DNA of 64,000 nucleotides from Mycobacterium sp. Aquia_216 (GTDB lineage Bacteria; Actinomycetota; Actinomycetes; Mycobacteriales; Mycobacteriaceae): assembly GCF_026723865.1 (NCBI RefSeq), contig NZ_CP113529.1:1550001-1614000 (forward strand). Direction: 5' to 3'. The translations under genes and the position numbers were made by a program. Below the pieces are notes generated by a model. The model was not told the DNA's origin, ran no database searches, and saw only the letters and a list, made by a program, of their open reading frames with translations. Positions within the stretch are counted from its first letter, which is position 1, and every line of letters starts with the position of its first letter. Positions 53,373 to 60,929 of this stretch are shown here, one piece after another.

Positions 53373-53891
53373 ATGAGCTATCCCGATAACGCCCTGGCCG
53401 CCGGGGAGCAGGTCGTCATCCATCGCCATCCGCACTGGAAGCGATTGATCTGGCCCGTCGTGATTTTCATCCTGGTGACGGGCCTGGCGGCGTTCGGGTC
53501 CGGCTACGTCAACTCCACGCATTGGGAACAGGTCGCCAAGAACATCATCCACGGCGTCATCTGGGGGATCTGGTTGGTGATCGTCGGCTGGCTGACGCTG
53601 TGGCCGTTTTTGACTTGGCTCACCACACATTTCGTCGTTACAAATCGCCGGGTGATGTATCGGCAAGGATTGCTGACCCGCAGCGGGATCGATATTCCGT
53701 TGGCGCGGATCAACAGTGTCGAATTCCGGGACAAGATTTGGGAGCGGATGTTTCGCACCGGGACGCTGATTATCGAATCGGCGTCACAAGATCCGTTGGA
53801 GTTCCACAACATTCCGCGGCTGCGCGAGGTACACGCGCTGCTGTATCACGAAGTTTTCGACACCCTGGGGTCCGAGGAGTCGGCGACCTGA
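53373..53891 (+). CDS. PH-domain (bPH2) membrane protein, Rv3278c-like
   Basis: 172-residue membrane protein. After a short N-terminus (GEQVVIHRHPHWKRLI), two membrane helices lie at about 28-48 and 63-85. A bacterial PH-like domain follows (VVTNRRVMYRQGLLTRSGIDIPLARINSVEF, RMFRTGTLIIESA), a family often acting as lipid-facing scaffolds. It is 9 bp after birA, so in its operon. Its last 46 bp overlap the convergent GtrA gene. Function unknown. Confidence 0.88.
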   Translation: MSYPDNALAAGEQVVIHRHPHWKRLIWPVVIFILVTGLAAFGSGYVNSTHWEQVAKNIIHGVIWGIWLVIVGWLTLWPFLTWLTTHFVVTNRRVMYRQGLLTRSGIDIPLARINSVEFRDKIWERMFRTGTLIIESASQDPLEFHNIPRLREVHALLYHEVFDTLGSEESAT

Positions 53892-54505
53892 GTGCTCCGG
53901 CTCGCCCGGTTGCGCCACGCGCGCAACATCGTGACGTTGCCGGACTCCACCTCGTCCTCGAAAACTTCGGCGATGCCGCCCGCGGTGAGGGCGGACTCCA
54001 GTGCCTTGTCGGGATTGCGGGCGTATTGGTCGGGAAACACCCAGCGCCGGAACGCCCAGAAGCGAAATGCCATCTGCAGCAGGTTGCCGATGATGTAGGC
54101 CGAGATGAAGTCGGCGATGTTTTCCACGGTCAGCGACACCATCGGCTCCCGCAGCTGCAGGATGTAGCTGGAAACCCACAGCGGCGCCATACTCAGCAGC
54201 ACCCCCACCCCGCTGAACGCGAAGAACAGCAACGCCTCGTGGTGGCGCTCGCGGCCGCCGCGGTTGCGGAAGCTCCACTCCCGGTTCAGTACATAGGACG
54301 CGATGACCGCGACGATGCCCGCGATCACCTTGGCCGTCACCGGCTTGGTCTCGAGAATCGTCAGCTTGAGGGTGTAGAAAATTGCCGAGTCGATGATGAA
54401 GGTGGTGCCCCCGACGATGGCAAATTTGATGAATTCATGATGGCGCTCCGCATAGGGCTGAAAGGCCGCAGGCAAGCGCGCGATTGTGGCATCGGCGAAG
54501 GACAC
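53846..54505 (-). CDS. GtrA-family membrane protein (Rv3277-like)
   Basis: About 219 residues from GTG at 54505, with four membrane helices (KFAIVGGTTFIIDSAIFY, VIAGIVAVIASYVLN, FFAFSGVGVLLSMAPLW and FISAYIIGNLLQMAFRF). GtrA proteins help flip or present polyprenyl-linked sugars, for example in arabinogalactan or O-antigen glucosylation. REWSFRNRGGRERHHEALLFF and FRFWAFRRWVF are family hallmarks. The open frame reaches ATG 54553, but a TACACT -10 box 8 bp before the GTG supports a leaderless GTG start. The last ~35 residues are a hydrophilic tail. Confidence 0.88.
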   Translation of the reverse strand: MSFADATIARLPAAFQPYAERHHEFIKFAIVGGTTFIIDSAIFYTLKLTILETKPVTAKVIAGIVAVIASYVLNREWSFRNRGGRERHHEALLFFAFSGVGVLLSMAPLWVSSYILQLREPMVSLTVENIADFISAYIIGNLLQMAFRFWAFRRWVFPDQYARNPDKALESALTAGGIAEVFEDEVESGNVTMLRAWRNRASRSTQVADSSDPRVSKTS

Positions 54506-54513
54506 AAGACGTG

Positions 54514-54542
54514 AGTGTACGGATGGACGCGAAAACGGCGCA
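54514..54542 (-). promoter_or_regulatory. Promoter of the GtrA gene, leaderless
   Basis: On the minus strand TTGCGC and TACACT (54519-54514) are separated by 18 bp. Transcription is expected close to the GTG at 54505. Confidence 0.45.
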
Positions 54543-54603
54543 AAATGGTACATAACGATTTCGCGTCGCAGCCGGTCAACACGCCGTCAGGTGCCGTGAC
54601 ACC

Positions 54604-55827
54604 ATGATTGCCGTGCCGAATACACGCACCCCGTTGGTCGCCATGGTGGGCGCCGGTCAACTAGCCCGGATGACGCATCAGGCCGCGATCGCACTGGGCC
54701 AGCGCCTGCGGGTGCTGGCCGGCTCCGACGACGAGCCCGCCGCGCAGGTCACGCCCGATGTGGTGATCGGTTCGCACACCGATCTGGAAGACCTGCGCCG
54801 CGTCGCCGCGGGCGCCGACGTGCTGACCTTCGACCACGAGCACGTCCCGACGGAGCTGCTGGAGAAGCTGGTCGCCGAGGGCGTCAACGTGGCACCGGCG
54901 CCGCAGGCCTTGCTGTACGCCCAGGACAAGCTCGTGATGCGCCACCGGCTGGAGGGCCTCGGCGCCGCCGTGCCGCGTTATCTCGGCCTGGATTCGCTCG
55001 AGGACATCGATCAGGTGGATGCCTTCGCGCGCCGTGTCGGTGCTGAGCTGGTGGTCAAGGCGGCCCGCGGGGGCTATGACGGCCGTGGCGTGCGGCTCGC
55101 GCGGGACCTGGCGGATGCCCGCGAGATCACCCGCGCCTACCTGGCCGACGGCGTGCCGGTGGTGCTCGAGGAGAGGGTGGCATTGCGCCGCGAATTGTCG
55201 GCGCTGGTGGCCCGTTCGCCGTTCGGGCAGGGGGCGGCCTGGCCGGTGGTCCAGACGGTACAACGCGACGGGATTTGCGTCCAAGTGATCGCGCCGGCGC
55301 CGGAGCTGTCCGAGCGCGTGGCCGCGGCCGCGCAGCAGTTGGCGCTGCGGCTGGCCGCGGAACTCGGCGTGGTCGGTGTGCTCGCCGTCGAGTTGTTTGA
55401 GACCCGCGAGGGTGCACTGCTGGTCAATGAGCTCGCGATGCGGCCGCACAACTCCGGGCACTGGACCATGGACGGCGCGCGCACCAGCCAGTTCGAACAG
55501 CATCTGCGGGCGGTGCTGGACTACCCGCTCGGCGACACCGATGCCATCGCTCCGGTGACAGTGATGGCCAACGTGCTGGGCGCCGCGCACCCGCCGGAGA
55601 TGACCGCGATGTCCCTTGATGAGCGCTTGCACCATCTCTACGCGCGGATGCCCGACGCCCGGGTGCACCTGTACGGCAAGGCCGAGCGCCCGGGCCGCAA
55701 GGTCGGGCATATCAATTTCCTGGGTGACGCCGTGGCGGACCTGCCGAAGCTGCGTGAACGTGCCGAGCTGGCGGCACACTGGTTGTCCCAGGGGCAGTGG
55801 ACGGACGGATGGGATCCACATGGCTAG
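54604..55827 (+). CDS. purK: N5-carboxyaminoimidazole ribonucleotide synthase PurK
   Basis: 407-residue ATP-grasp enzyme (Rv3276c): AIR plus ATP plus bicarbonate gives N5-CAIR in purine synthesis. VAMVGAGQLARM binds nucleotide/AIR at the N-terminus; LVVKAARGGYDGRGVRL and VLAVELFETREGALLVNELAMRPHNSGHW are ATP-grasp and metal-site blocks. purE follows after 44 bp and converts the product to CAIR. No strong Shine-Dalgarno before the ATG. Confidence 0.94.
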   Translation: MIAVPNTRTPLVAMVGAGQLARMTHQAAIALGQRLRVLAGSDDEPAAQVTPDVVIGSHTDLEDLRRVAAGADVLTFDHEHVPTELLEKLVAEGVNVAPAPQALLYAQDKLVMRHRLEGLGAAVPRYLGLDSLEDIDQVDAFARRVGAELVVKAARGGYDGRGVRLARDLADAREITRAYLADGVPVVLEERVALRRELSALVARSPFGQGAAWPVVQTVQRDGICVQVIAPAPELSERVAAAAQQLALRLAAELGVVGVLAVELFETREGALLVNELAMRPHNSGHWTMDGARTSQFEQHLRAVLDYPLGDTDAIAPVTVMANVLGAAHPPEMTAMSLDERLHHLYARMPDARVHLYGKAERPGRKVGHINFLGDAVADLPKLRERAELAAHWLSQGQWTDGWDPHG

Positions 55828-55871
55828 CGCCGCGACGATGCAGAACGCTGTGATGAGGAGGAGCGGCGCCA

Positions 55872-56387
55872 ATGGCTAACGACGCCCGCGTGGGGGTGAT
55901 CATGGGCAGCGACAGCGACTGGTCGGTGATGGCCGACGCCGCCGCGGCACTGGCCGAGTTCGACATCCCGGCCGAGGTCCGGGTGGTCTCGGCGCATCGC
56001 ACCCCGGGCGTGATGTTCGACTACGCCCGCGGTGCGGCCGACCGCGGCCTCGAGGTGATCATCGCCGGCGCCGGGGGCGCGGCTCACCTGCCCGGCATGG
56101 TCGCGTCGGCGACGCCGCTGCCGGTGATCGGCGTGCCGGTGCCGCTGGCCCGGCTGGACGGAATGGACTCGCTGCTGTCGATCGTGCAGATGCCCGCCGG
56201 TGTGCCGGTGGCCACGGTCTCCATCGGCGGCGCCCGCAACGCCGGCTTGTTGGCGGTGCGGATTCTCGGCTCCTCCGACCCGGCGCTGCGAGCCCGGATC
56301 GTCGCGTTCCAGGACCAGCTGGCCGAGAGCGTGCGGGCCAAGGATGCGGCCCTGCAGGAGCTGCAGGGTAAAGTTACCGGCGAGTAG
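55872..56387 (+). CDS. purE: N5-CAIR mutase PurE
   Basis: 171-residue class I PurE (Rv3275c) that converts N5-CAIR to CAIR, the step after Pur[11 protein letters not shown] and SAHRTPG are the catalytic signatures (Ser, Asp and His of the active site); GAAHLPGM and GVPVP follow. AGGAGGAG lies before the ATG. The gene is followed after 15 bp by fadE25, probably on the same transcript. Confidence 0.95.
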   Translation: MANDARVGVIMGSDSDWSVMADAAAALAEFDIPAEVRVVSAHRTPGVMFDYARGAADRGLEVIIAGAGGAAHLPGMVASATPLPVIGVPVPLARLDGMDSLLSIVQMPAGVPVATVSIGGARNAGLLAVRILGSSDPALRARIVAFQDQLAESVRAKDAALQELQGKVTGE

Positions 56388-56402
56388 CAAGGAGGGCCGA
56401 CG

Positions 56403-57572
56403 ATGGCTGCATGGGCGGGACACCCCGACTTCGATCTGTTCCAGTTGCCCGAGGAACACCAGGAGCTGCGGGCGGCGATTCGGGCGCTGGCGGAAAAGGA
56501 AATCGCTCCGCACGCCGCGGATGTGGACGAGAATTCCCGCTTCCCGTCCGAGGCGCTGGACGCGCTGAACGCCTCGGGCTTCAACGCCGTGCACGTGCCC
56601 GAGGAGTACGGCGGCCAGGGCGCGGACTCGGTCGCGGCCTGCATCGTCATCGAGGAGGTCGCCCGGGTCGACACGTCGGCGTCGCTGATTCCGGCGGTGA
56701 ACAAGCTCGGCACCATGGGGCTGATCCTGCGCGGCTCCGACGAACTGAAGAAGCAGGTGCTGCCGTCGATCGCCGATGGCACCGCGATGGCGTCCTACGC
56801 CTTGAGCGAGCGCGAAGCCGGCAGTGACGCGGCATCCATGCGCACCCGCGCCAAGGCCGACGGGGACGACTGGATCCTCAACGGCGCCAAGGCCTGGATC
56901 ACCAACGGTGGCAAGTCAACCTGGTACACCGTGATGGCGGTGACCGATCCCGACAAGGGCGCCAACGGCATCTCGTCGTTCATCGTGCACAAGGATGACG
57001 AGGGCTTCACCGTCGGGCCGAAGGAGAAGAAACTCGGGATCAAGGGTTCGCCGACCACCGAGCTGTACTTCGAGAACTGTCGTATCCCGGGCGACCGGAT
57101 CATCGGCGAGCCCGGCACCGGGTTCAAGACGGCGCTGGCCACTCTGGACCACACCCGGCCCACCATCGGCGCGCAAGCCGTGGGCATCGCGCAGGGCGCG
57201 GTAGACGCCGCCATCGCCTACACGAAGGATCGCAAGCAGTTCGGCGAGTCGATCAGTAGTTTCCAGGGCGTGCAGTTCATGTTGGCCGACATGGCGATGA
57301 AGGTGGAGGCCGCGCGGCTGATGGTCTACAGCGCCGCCGCGCGAGCCGAACGTGGCGAGTCGAATCTGGGATTCATCTCGGCGGCGTCGAAATGCTTTGC
57401 CTCCGATGTCGCGATGGAGATCACCACCGACGCCGTGCAGCTGTTCGGCGGTGCCGGCTACACCATCGACTTCCCCGTCGAGCGAATGATGCGCGACGCC
57501 AAGATCACCCAGATCTATGAGGGTACTAATCAGATTCAGCGCGTGGTGATGTCGCGGGCGCTGCTGCGCTGA
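56403..57572 (+). CDS. fadE25: Acyl-CoA dehydrogenase FadE25
   Basis: 389-residue FAD-dependent acyl-CoA dehydrogenase (Rv3274c). Three-domain fold: YALSEREAGSDA binds flavin and substrate; the catalytic Glu is in IYEGTNQIQR near residue 375; LFGGAGYTIDFPVER is the C-terminal FAD-binding block. It introduces a trans-2 double bond in short- or branched-chain acyl-CoA. AAGGAGGG precedes the ATG. Downstream 133 bp lead to the signalling cassette. Confidence 0.94.
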   Translation: MAAWAGHPDFDLFQLPEEHQELRAAIRALAEKEIAPHAADVDENSRFPSEALDALNASGFNAVHVPEEYGGQGADSVAACIVIEEVARVDTSASLIPAVNKLGTMGLILRGSDELKKQVLPSIADGTAMASYALSEREAGSDAASMRTRAKADGDDWILNGAKAWITNGGKSTWYTVMAVTDPDKGANGISSFIVHKDDEGFTVGPKEKKLGIKGSPTTELYFENCRIPGDRIIGEPGTGFKTALATLDHTRPTIGAQAVGIAQGAVDAAIAYTKDRKQFGESISSFQGVQFMLADMAMKVEAARLMVYSAAARAERGESNLGFISAASKCFASDVAMEITTDAVQLFGGAGYTIDFPVERMMRDAKITQIYEGTNQIQRVVMSRALLR

Positions 57573-57665
57573 ACGTTTTCCGGGGCCCGATGGCCAGAAA
57601 CTCAGGTCGCCTAATAGGATCGTGCGCTACCGGGTAAGGGCCCGAACGCGGCGAGGGGTGCGCAG

Positions 57666-57719
57666 ATGACGGACTTGGTTCCCCACTGGCCCCCGCCCGG
57701 GATCGGTGCCCGTGCATAG
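57666..57719 (+). CDS. Possible 17-codon leader peptide overlapping the phosphatase start
   Basis: ATG at 57666 after GAGGGG encodes MTDLVPHWPPPGIGARA and stops at 57717-57719, inside the first codons of the PP2C gene in another frame. It could couple translation of the GTG-started phosphatase to an upstream ribosome load, or mark a frame change in an ancestral longer N-terminus. Small and unproven. Confidence 0.3.
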   Translation: MTDLVPHWPPPGIGARA

Positions 57720-58896
57720 CCCGGTGACCCCCGCCGCGAACTGGCAGACATTGTCGTTGCTCTTGGTCGAAGACGACCGGGCCGACGCCGTGCTCGTCGA
57801 AGACCTGATTTCCAGCGCAGTCGACGACATCAAGGTGACGTGGGCACAGTCGATGGCGCACGCCGAGCGCGAGCTGGCCTCGGCCCGGCCCGATTGCGTA
57901 CTGCTGGATCTACACCTGCCGGACGCCAACGGTATCGAGGCATTGGACCGTATCGCCAAGCACGACGCGACGGTGCCGATCGTGGTGCTGACCGGTTTGA
58001 ATGACGAGTTCTTCGGCGCCTCCGCGGTCGCGGCCGGGGCGCAGGACTATCTGGTCAAGGGCCGCGTCGAACCCGACATGCTGCGCCGTGCACTGCTTTA
58101 CGCGATCGAGCGCAAGCGCGTCGAGCTCATCGCCGCGGACCTGTACGCGAGTCAGCTTCGAGCCCGCGAGAACGCTCTGCTGGAACGCGGCCTGCTGCCG
58201 TCCCCGTTGCTGTTGGACAACCCGGGTGTCCAGATCGTGGCCCGGTACCGGCCGAGCCGCGCGGACGCGCTGCTGTGCGGTGACTTCTATGACGTCGTGC
58301 AGACGGCGGACCGGGTTGTGCACGTGCTGATTGGAGATGTCGCCGGGCACGGGCCCGATGAGGCGGCGCTGGGCGCGGCGTTGCGGATCGCTTGGCGCGC
58401 GCTCACATTCGCCGGCGTGCGCGCCGCTGAGCTGATGCGCCAGCTCGAGCGGATACTGCACGCCGAACGAACGGGCAGTGGGATCTTCGCGACCGTCCTG
58501 TCCCTCGAGATTGCGCCCGACACCTCGCGCATCACCTCCATCCGGGCCGGCCATCCGGGTATGTTGCGCCAAGGCGCCGGAACGGTGGAATGGGTGGAGC
58601 CGCCGGCCGGGCCGGCGCTGGGCCTCAGCGGCGACGACTGGCCGCAGCACGAGCTGGAATTGCCGGTGGGGCAGGGGCTGCTGCTACTCACCGACGGACT
58701 GTTCGAGGGATATTCCGGAACCGGCAACGAGCGACTTGGGGAGGATGGTTTGCTGGCACTGGCGCGTAGCCACCACGATCTGCCGGGTCCGGCGTTCGTC
58801 GATGCATTGATTGACGGCGCCGAGCAACTCGCTCAGCCGCGCGGCGGCCTTACCGATGACATCGCCATTGTGCGCGTAGAGCGGACGGCGACGTGA
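57706..58896 (+). CDS. Response regulator-PP2C (SpoIIE) phosphatase
   Basis: About 396 residues (GTG at 57706; GTGs at 57712 and 57724 are alternatives). Residues about 15-130 are a receiver domain: acidic VEDD pocket, phosphoacceptor Asp68 in LLDLHLPD, Thr in VVLTG, Lys118 in YLVKG. A coiled-coil linker leads to a PP2C/SpoIIE phosphatase (about 175-390) with metal-binding GDFYD (Asp193), GDVAGHG (Asp211), TDGLFEGY and LTDDIAIV. Such RsbU/IcfG-like enzymes dephosphorylate STAS anti-sigma antagonists and so release a sigma factor. ATGA overlaps tie it to the kinase gene. No STAS or RsbW gene is beside it; the nearest are at 34-36 kb. Confidence 0.92.
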   Translation: MPVHSPVTPAANWQTLSLLLVEDDRADAVLVEDLISSAVDDIKVTWAQSMAHAERELASARPDCVLLDLHLPDANGIEALDRIAKHDATVPIVVLTGLNDEFFGASAVAAGAQDYLVKGRVEPDMLRRALLYAIERKRVELIAADLYASQLRARENALLERGLLPSPLLLDNPGVQIVARYRPSRADALLCGDFYDVVQTADRVVHVLIGDVAGHGPDEAALGAALRIAWRALTFAGVRAAELMRQLERILHAERTGSGIFATVLSLEIAPDTSRITSIRAGHPGMLRQGAGTVEWVEPPAGPALGLSGDDWPQHELELPVGQGLLLLTDGLFEGYSGTGNERLGEDGLLALARSHHDLPGPAFVDALIDGAEQLAQPRGGLTDDIAIVRVERTAT

Positions 58897-60479
58897 TGAC
58901 CGGGCCGCACCTGCGAGCTCAGCTCACCGTCCGGGGCTGGCTGTTCCTCGTGTTGCTCAGCATGGGAGTGCTGGTGCTCCTCGGGGCGGTGGGGGGCACG
59001 CTGTTGTTGAATCGCACCGACGAGCTCTCCCGTAGCCTGAGCGACCAGATTGCGCCGGCGCGGGTGGCCGCCTTCCAGCTGCAGGCGGCGTTGCGCGACC
59101 AGGAGACCGGGGTGCGCGGTTACGCGATCGCCGCCGATCGGCAGTTCCTCACGCCGTACTACGACGGGCAGCACGCAGAACACGCGGCGGCCGAAGAGAT
59201 TCGGCGGTTGCTCGGCGGGCGGGTGGACCTGATCAACGACCTGGATGCGATCGAGCGGGCTGCCGACAACTGGCGGGCCAGCTCCGCGGAGCCGCTGATC
59301 GCGAGCGTGACGCCCAACTCGCCTGATGTGGTGAACAGTAGGGACGCCGACCGCGGCAAAGCCGAATTCGACCATTTGCGAGAGCTTTTCGATACGCAAA
59401 ATGTGGATTTCACCGCGGCGTCCGCGCACGCCACTGACGAACTGAAAGACATGTCCGCCTGGCGCGACCGGGTGCTGGGTGCGGTGGTGCTGGTGTTCTT
59501 CGGTCTGGCGATCACGTTGGGAGTGCTGACCCGGGCCGCGATCACGCTTCCGCTCGCGGCGCTGGCCGCCTCCTGCCGGCGGATCACCGAGGGCAGCTTC
59601 ACCGAAACCATCATGCCCCCGCGGCGGCCCAAGGACATTCAGGATATGGCCATCGATGTGGAGAACATGCGGCAACGCATCGTCTCGGCACTCGACATAT
59701 CGCGGGCGGCCGAGGCGCGATTGGACGAGCAGGCAATCGAATTGAAGCGTTCCAACGCCGAACTCGAGCAGTTCGCCTATGTCGCTTCCCACGATCTGCA
59801 GGAACCGCTGCGTAAGGTCGCCTCTTTCTGCCAGTTGCTCGAGAAACGCTACGGCGACCAACTCGACGAGCGCGGTGCCGAATACATCGGCTATGCGGTC
59901 GACGGTGCCAAACGCATGCAGGTGCTGATCAACGACTTGCTGAGCTTCTCCAGAGTCGGCCGGGTGGGCATCAAGCAAACCGAGGTCGAGCTGGACGCGA
60001 CGCTGGATGTGGCCGTGGCCAACCTCGGCGCGGCCATCGAGGAATCACACACCGAGATCGTGCGCCCGAGTCAGCCGCTGCCCCAGGTCGTCGGGGACCC
60101 GACACTGTTGACGATGTTGTGGCAGAACCTGATTGGCAACGCGATCAAGTTCCGGCACGTTGATCGGGCGCCCCGGGTCGTCATCGACTGCGAGTTGCGC
60201 TCCGATACGCGCCAGTGGCTGTTGACCGTGTCGGACAACGGCATCGGCATTGCCGAAGAGTTCACCGAAAAGGTCTTCGTCATCTTCCAGCGTCTGCACG
60301 GCCGCGACGTATACCCCGGAACGGGGGTCGGCCTGGCACTGGTGAAAAAGATCGTCGAATATCACGACGGCGCCATTCGGATCGACACGACCTACACCGA
60401 CGGAACCCGCTTCGAGTTCACACTCCCCGCTGCGGTGGGCGCGGAAGTCCCAACCGCCCTGGAAGGAGCGCACCGATGA
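58893..60479 (+). CDS. CHASE3-type sensor histidine kinase
   Basis: 528-residue membrane kinase. Helix 1 at about residues 12-35, a periplasmic CHASE3-like sensor (LQAALRDQETGVRGYAIAADRQFL) to about 190, helix 2 at about 195-215, a HAMP segment, a coiled coil (AEARLDEQAIELKRSNAELEQFAYVASHD), then HisKA with His300 in SHDLQEPLRK and HATPase_c (NLIGNAIKF N box, DNGIGI, GTGVGLALVKKI). This phytochrome-like H box typically pairs with small Rcp1 regulators, and one is the next gene. Two four-base overlaps couple the three genes. No receiver domain of its own. Confidence 0.93.
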   Translation: MMTGPHLRAQLTVRGWLFLVLLSMGVLVLLGAVGGTLLLNRTDELSRSLSDQIAPARVAAFQLQAALRDQETGVRGYAIAADRQFLTPYYDGQHAEHAAAEEIRRLLGGRVDLINDLDAIERAADNWRASSAEPLIASVTPNSPDVVNSRDADRGKAEFDHLRELFDTQNVDFTAASAHATDELKDMSAWRDRVLGAVVLVFFGLAITLGVLTRAAITLPLAALAASCRRITEGSFTETIMPPRRPKDIQDMAIDVENMRQRIVSALDISRAAEARLDEQAIELKRSNAELEQFAYVASHDLQEPLRKVASFCQLLEKRYGDQLDERGAEYIGYAVDGAKRMQVLINDLLSFSRVGRVGIKQTEVELDATLDVAVANLGAAIEESHTEIVRPSQPLPQVVGDPTLLTMLWQNLIGNAIKFRHVDRAPRVVIDCELRSDTRQWLLTVSDNGIGIAEEFTEKVFVIFQRLHGRDVYPGTGVGLALVKKIVEYHDGAIRIDTTYTDGTRFEFTLPAAVGAEVPTALEGAHR

Positions 60480-60916
60480 CACCAGCCGGCAGAGCTGTCG
60501 AGATTCTGCTGATCGAAGACGACCCGGGAGACGAACTCATTACCCGGGAAGCATTGGAGCACAACAAGTTCCAAAACAGGTTGCATGTCGCGCACGACGG
60601 AGAAGAGGGGCTGAACTTCCTCTACCGGCGCGGCGAGTTCGAGGGCGCGCCGCGACCAGATCTGATCCTGCTCGATCTGAACCTGCCGAAGTACGACGGT
60701 CGCCAGCTGCTGGAAAAGGTGAAGTCCGACGCCGATCTCGCCCGCATCCCGGTCGTCGTGCTCACCACTTCTTCTGCCGAGGAAGACATCCTGCGCAGCT
60801 ACAAGCTGCACGCCAATGCCTATGTCGCCAAACCGGTCGACCTCGACCAATTCATCAGTGCGGTAAGGCAGATCGACGAATTCTTCCTTCAGGTGGTGCG
60901 TCTTCCGGGCGTCTAG
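60476..60916 (+). CDS. Rcp1-type single-domain response regulator
   Basis: 146-residue stand-alone receiver without an output domain. Acidic pocket in LLIEDDPGDE, phosphoacceptor Asp67 in LLDLNLP, Thr in VVLTTSS and Lys119 in YVAKPVD. Its extra residues between strands (NFLYRRGEFEGAPRPD) and its C-terminal RQIDEFFLQVV are typical of the Rcp1 subfamily, the partners of phytochrome-like kinases. The ATG overlaps the kinase stop (ATGA). It could act as a phosphate shuttle or competitor to the receiver on the PP2C phosphatase. Confidence 0.93.
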   Translation: MTPAGRAVEILLIEDDPGDELITREALEHNKFQNRLHVAHDGEEGLNFLYRRGEFEGAPRPDLILLDLNLPKYDGRQLLEKVKSDADLARIPVVVLTTSSAEEDILRSYKLHANAYVAKPVDLDQFISAVRQIDEFFLQVVRLPGV

Positions 60917-60929
60917 CCCGCAATGACCG

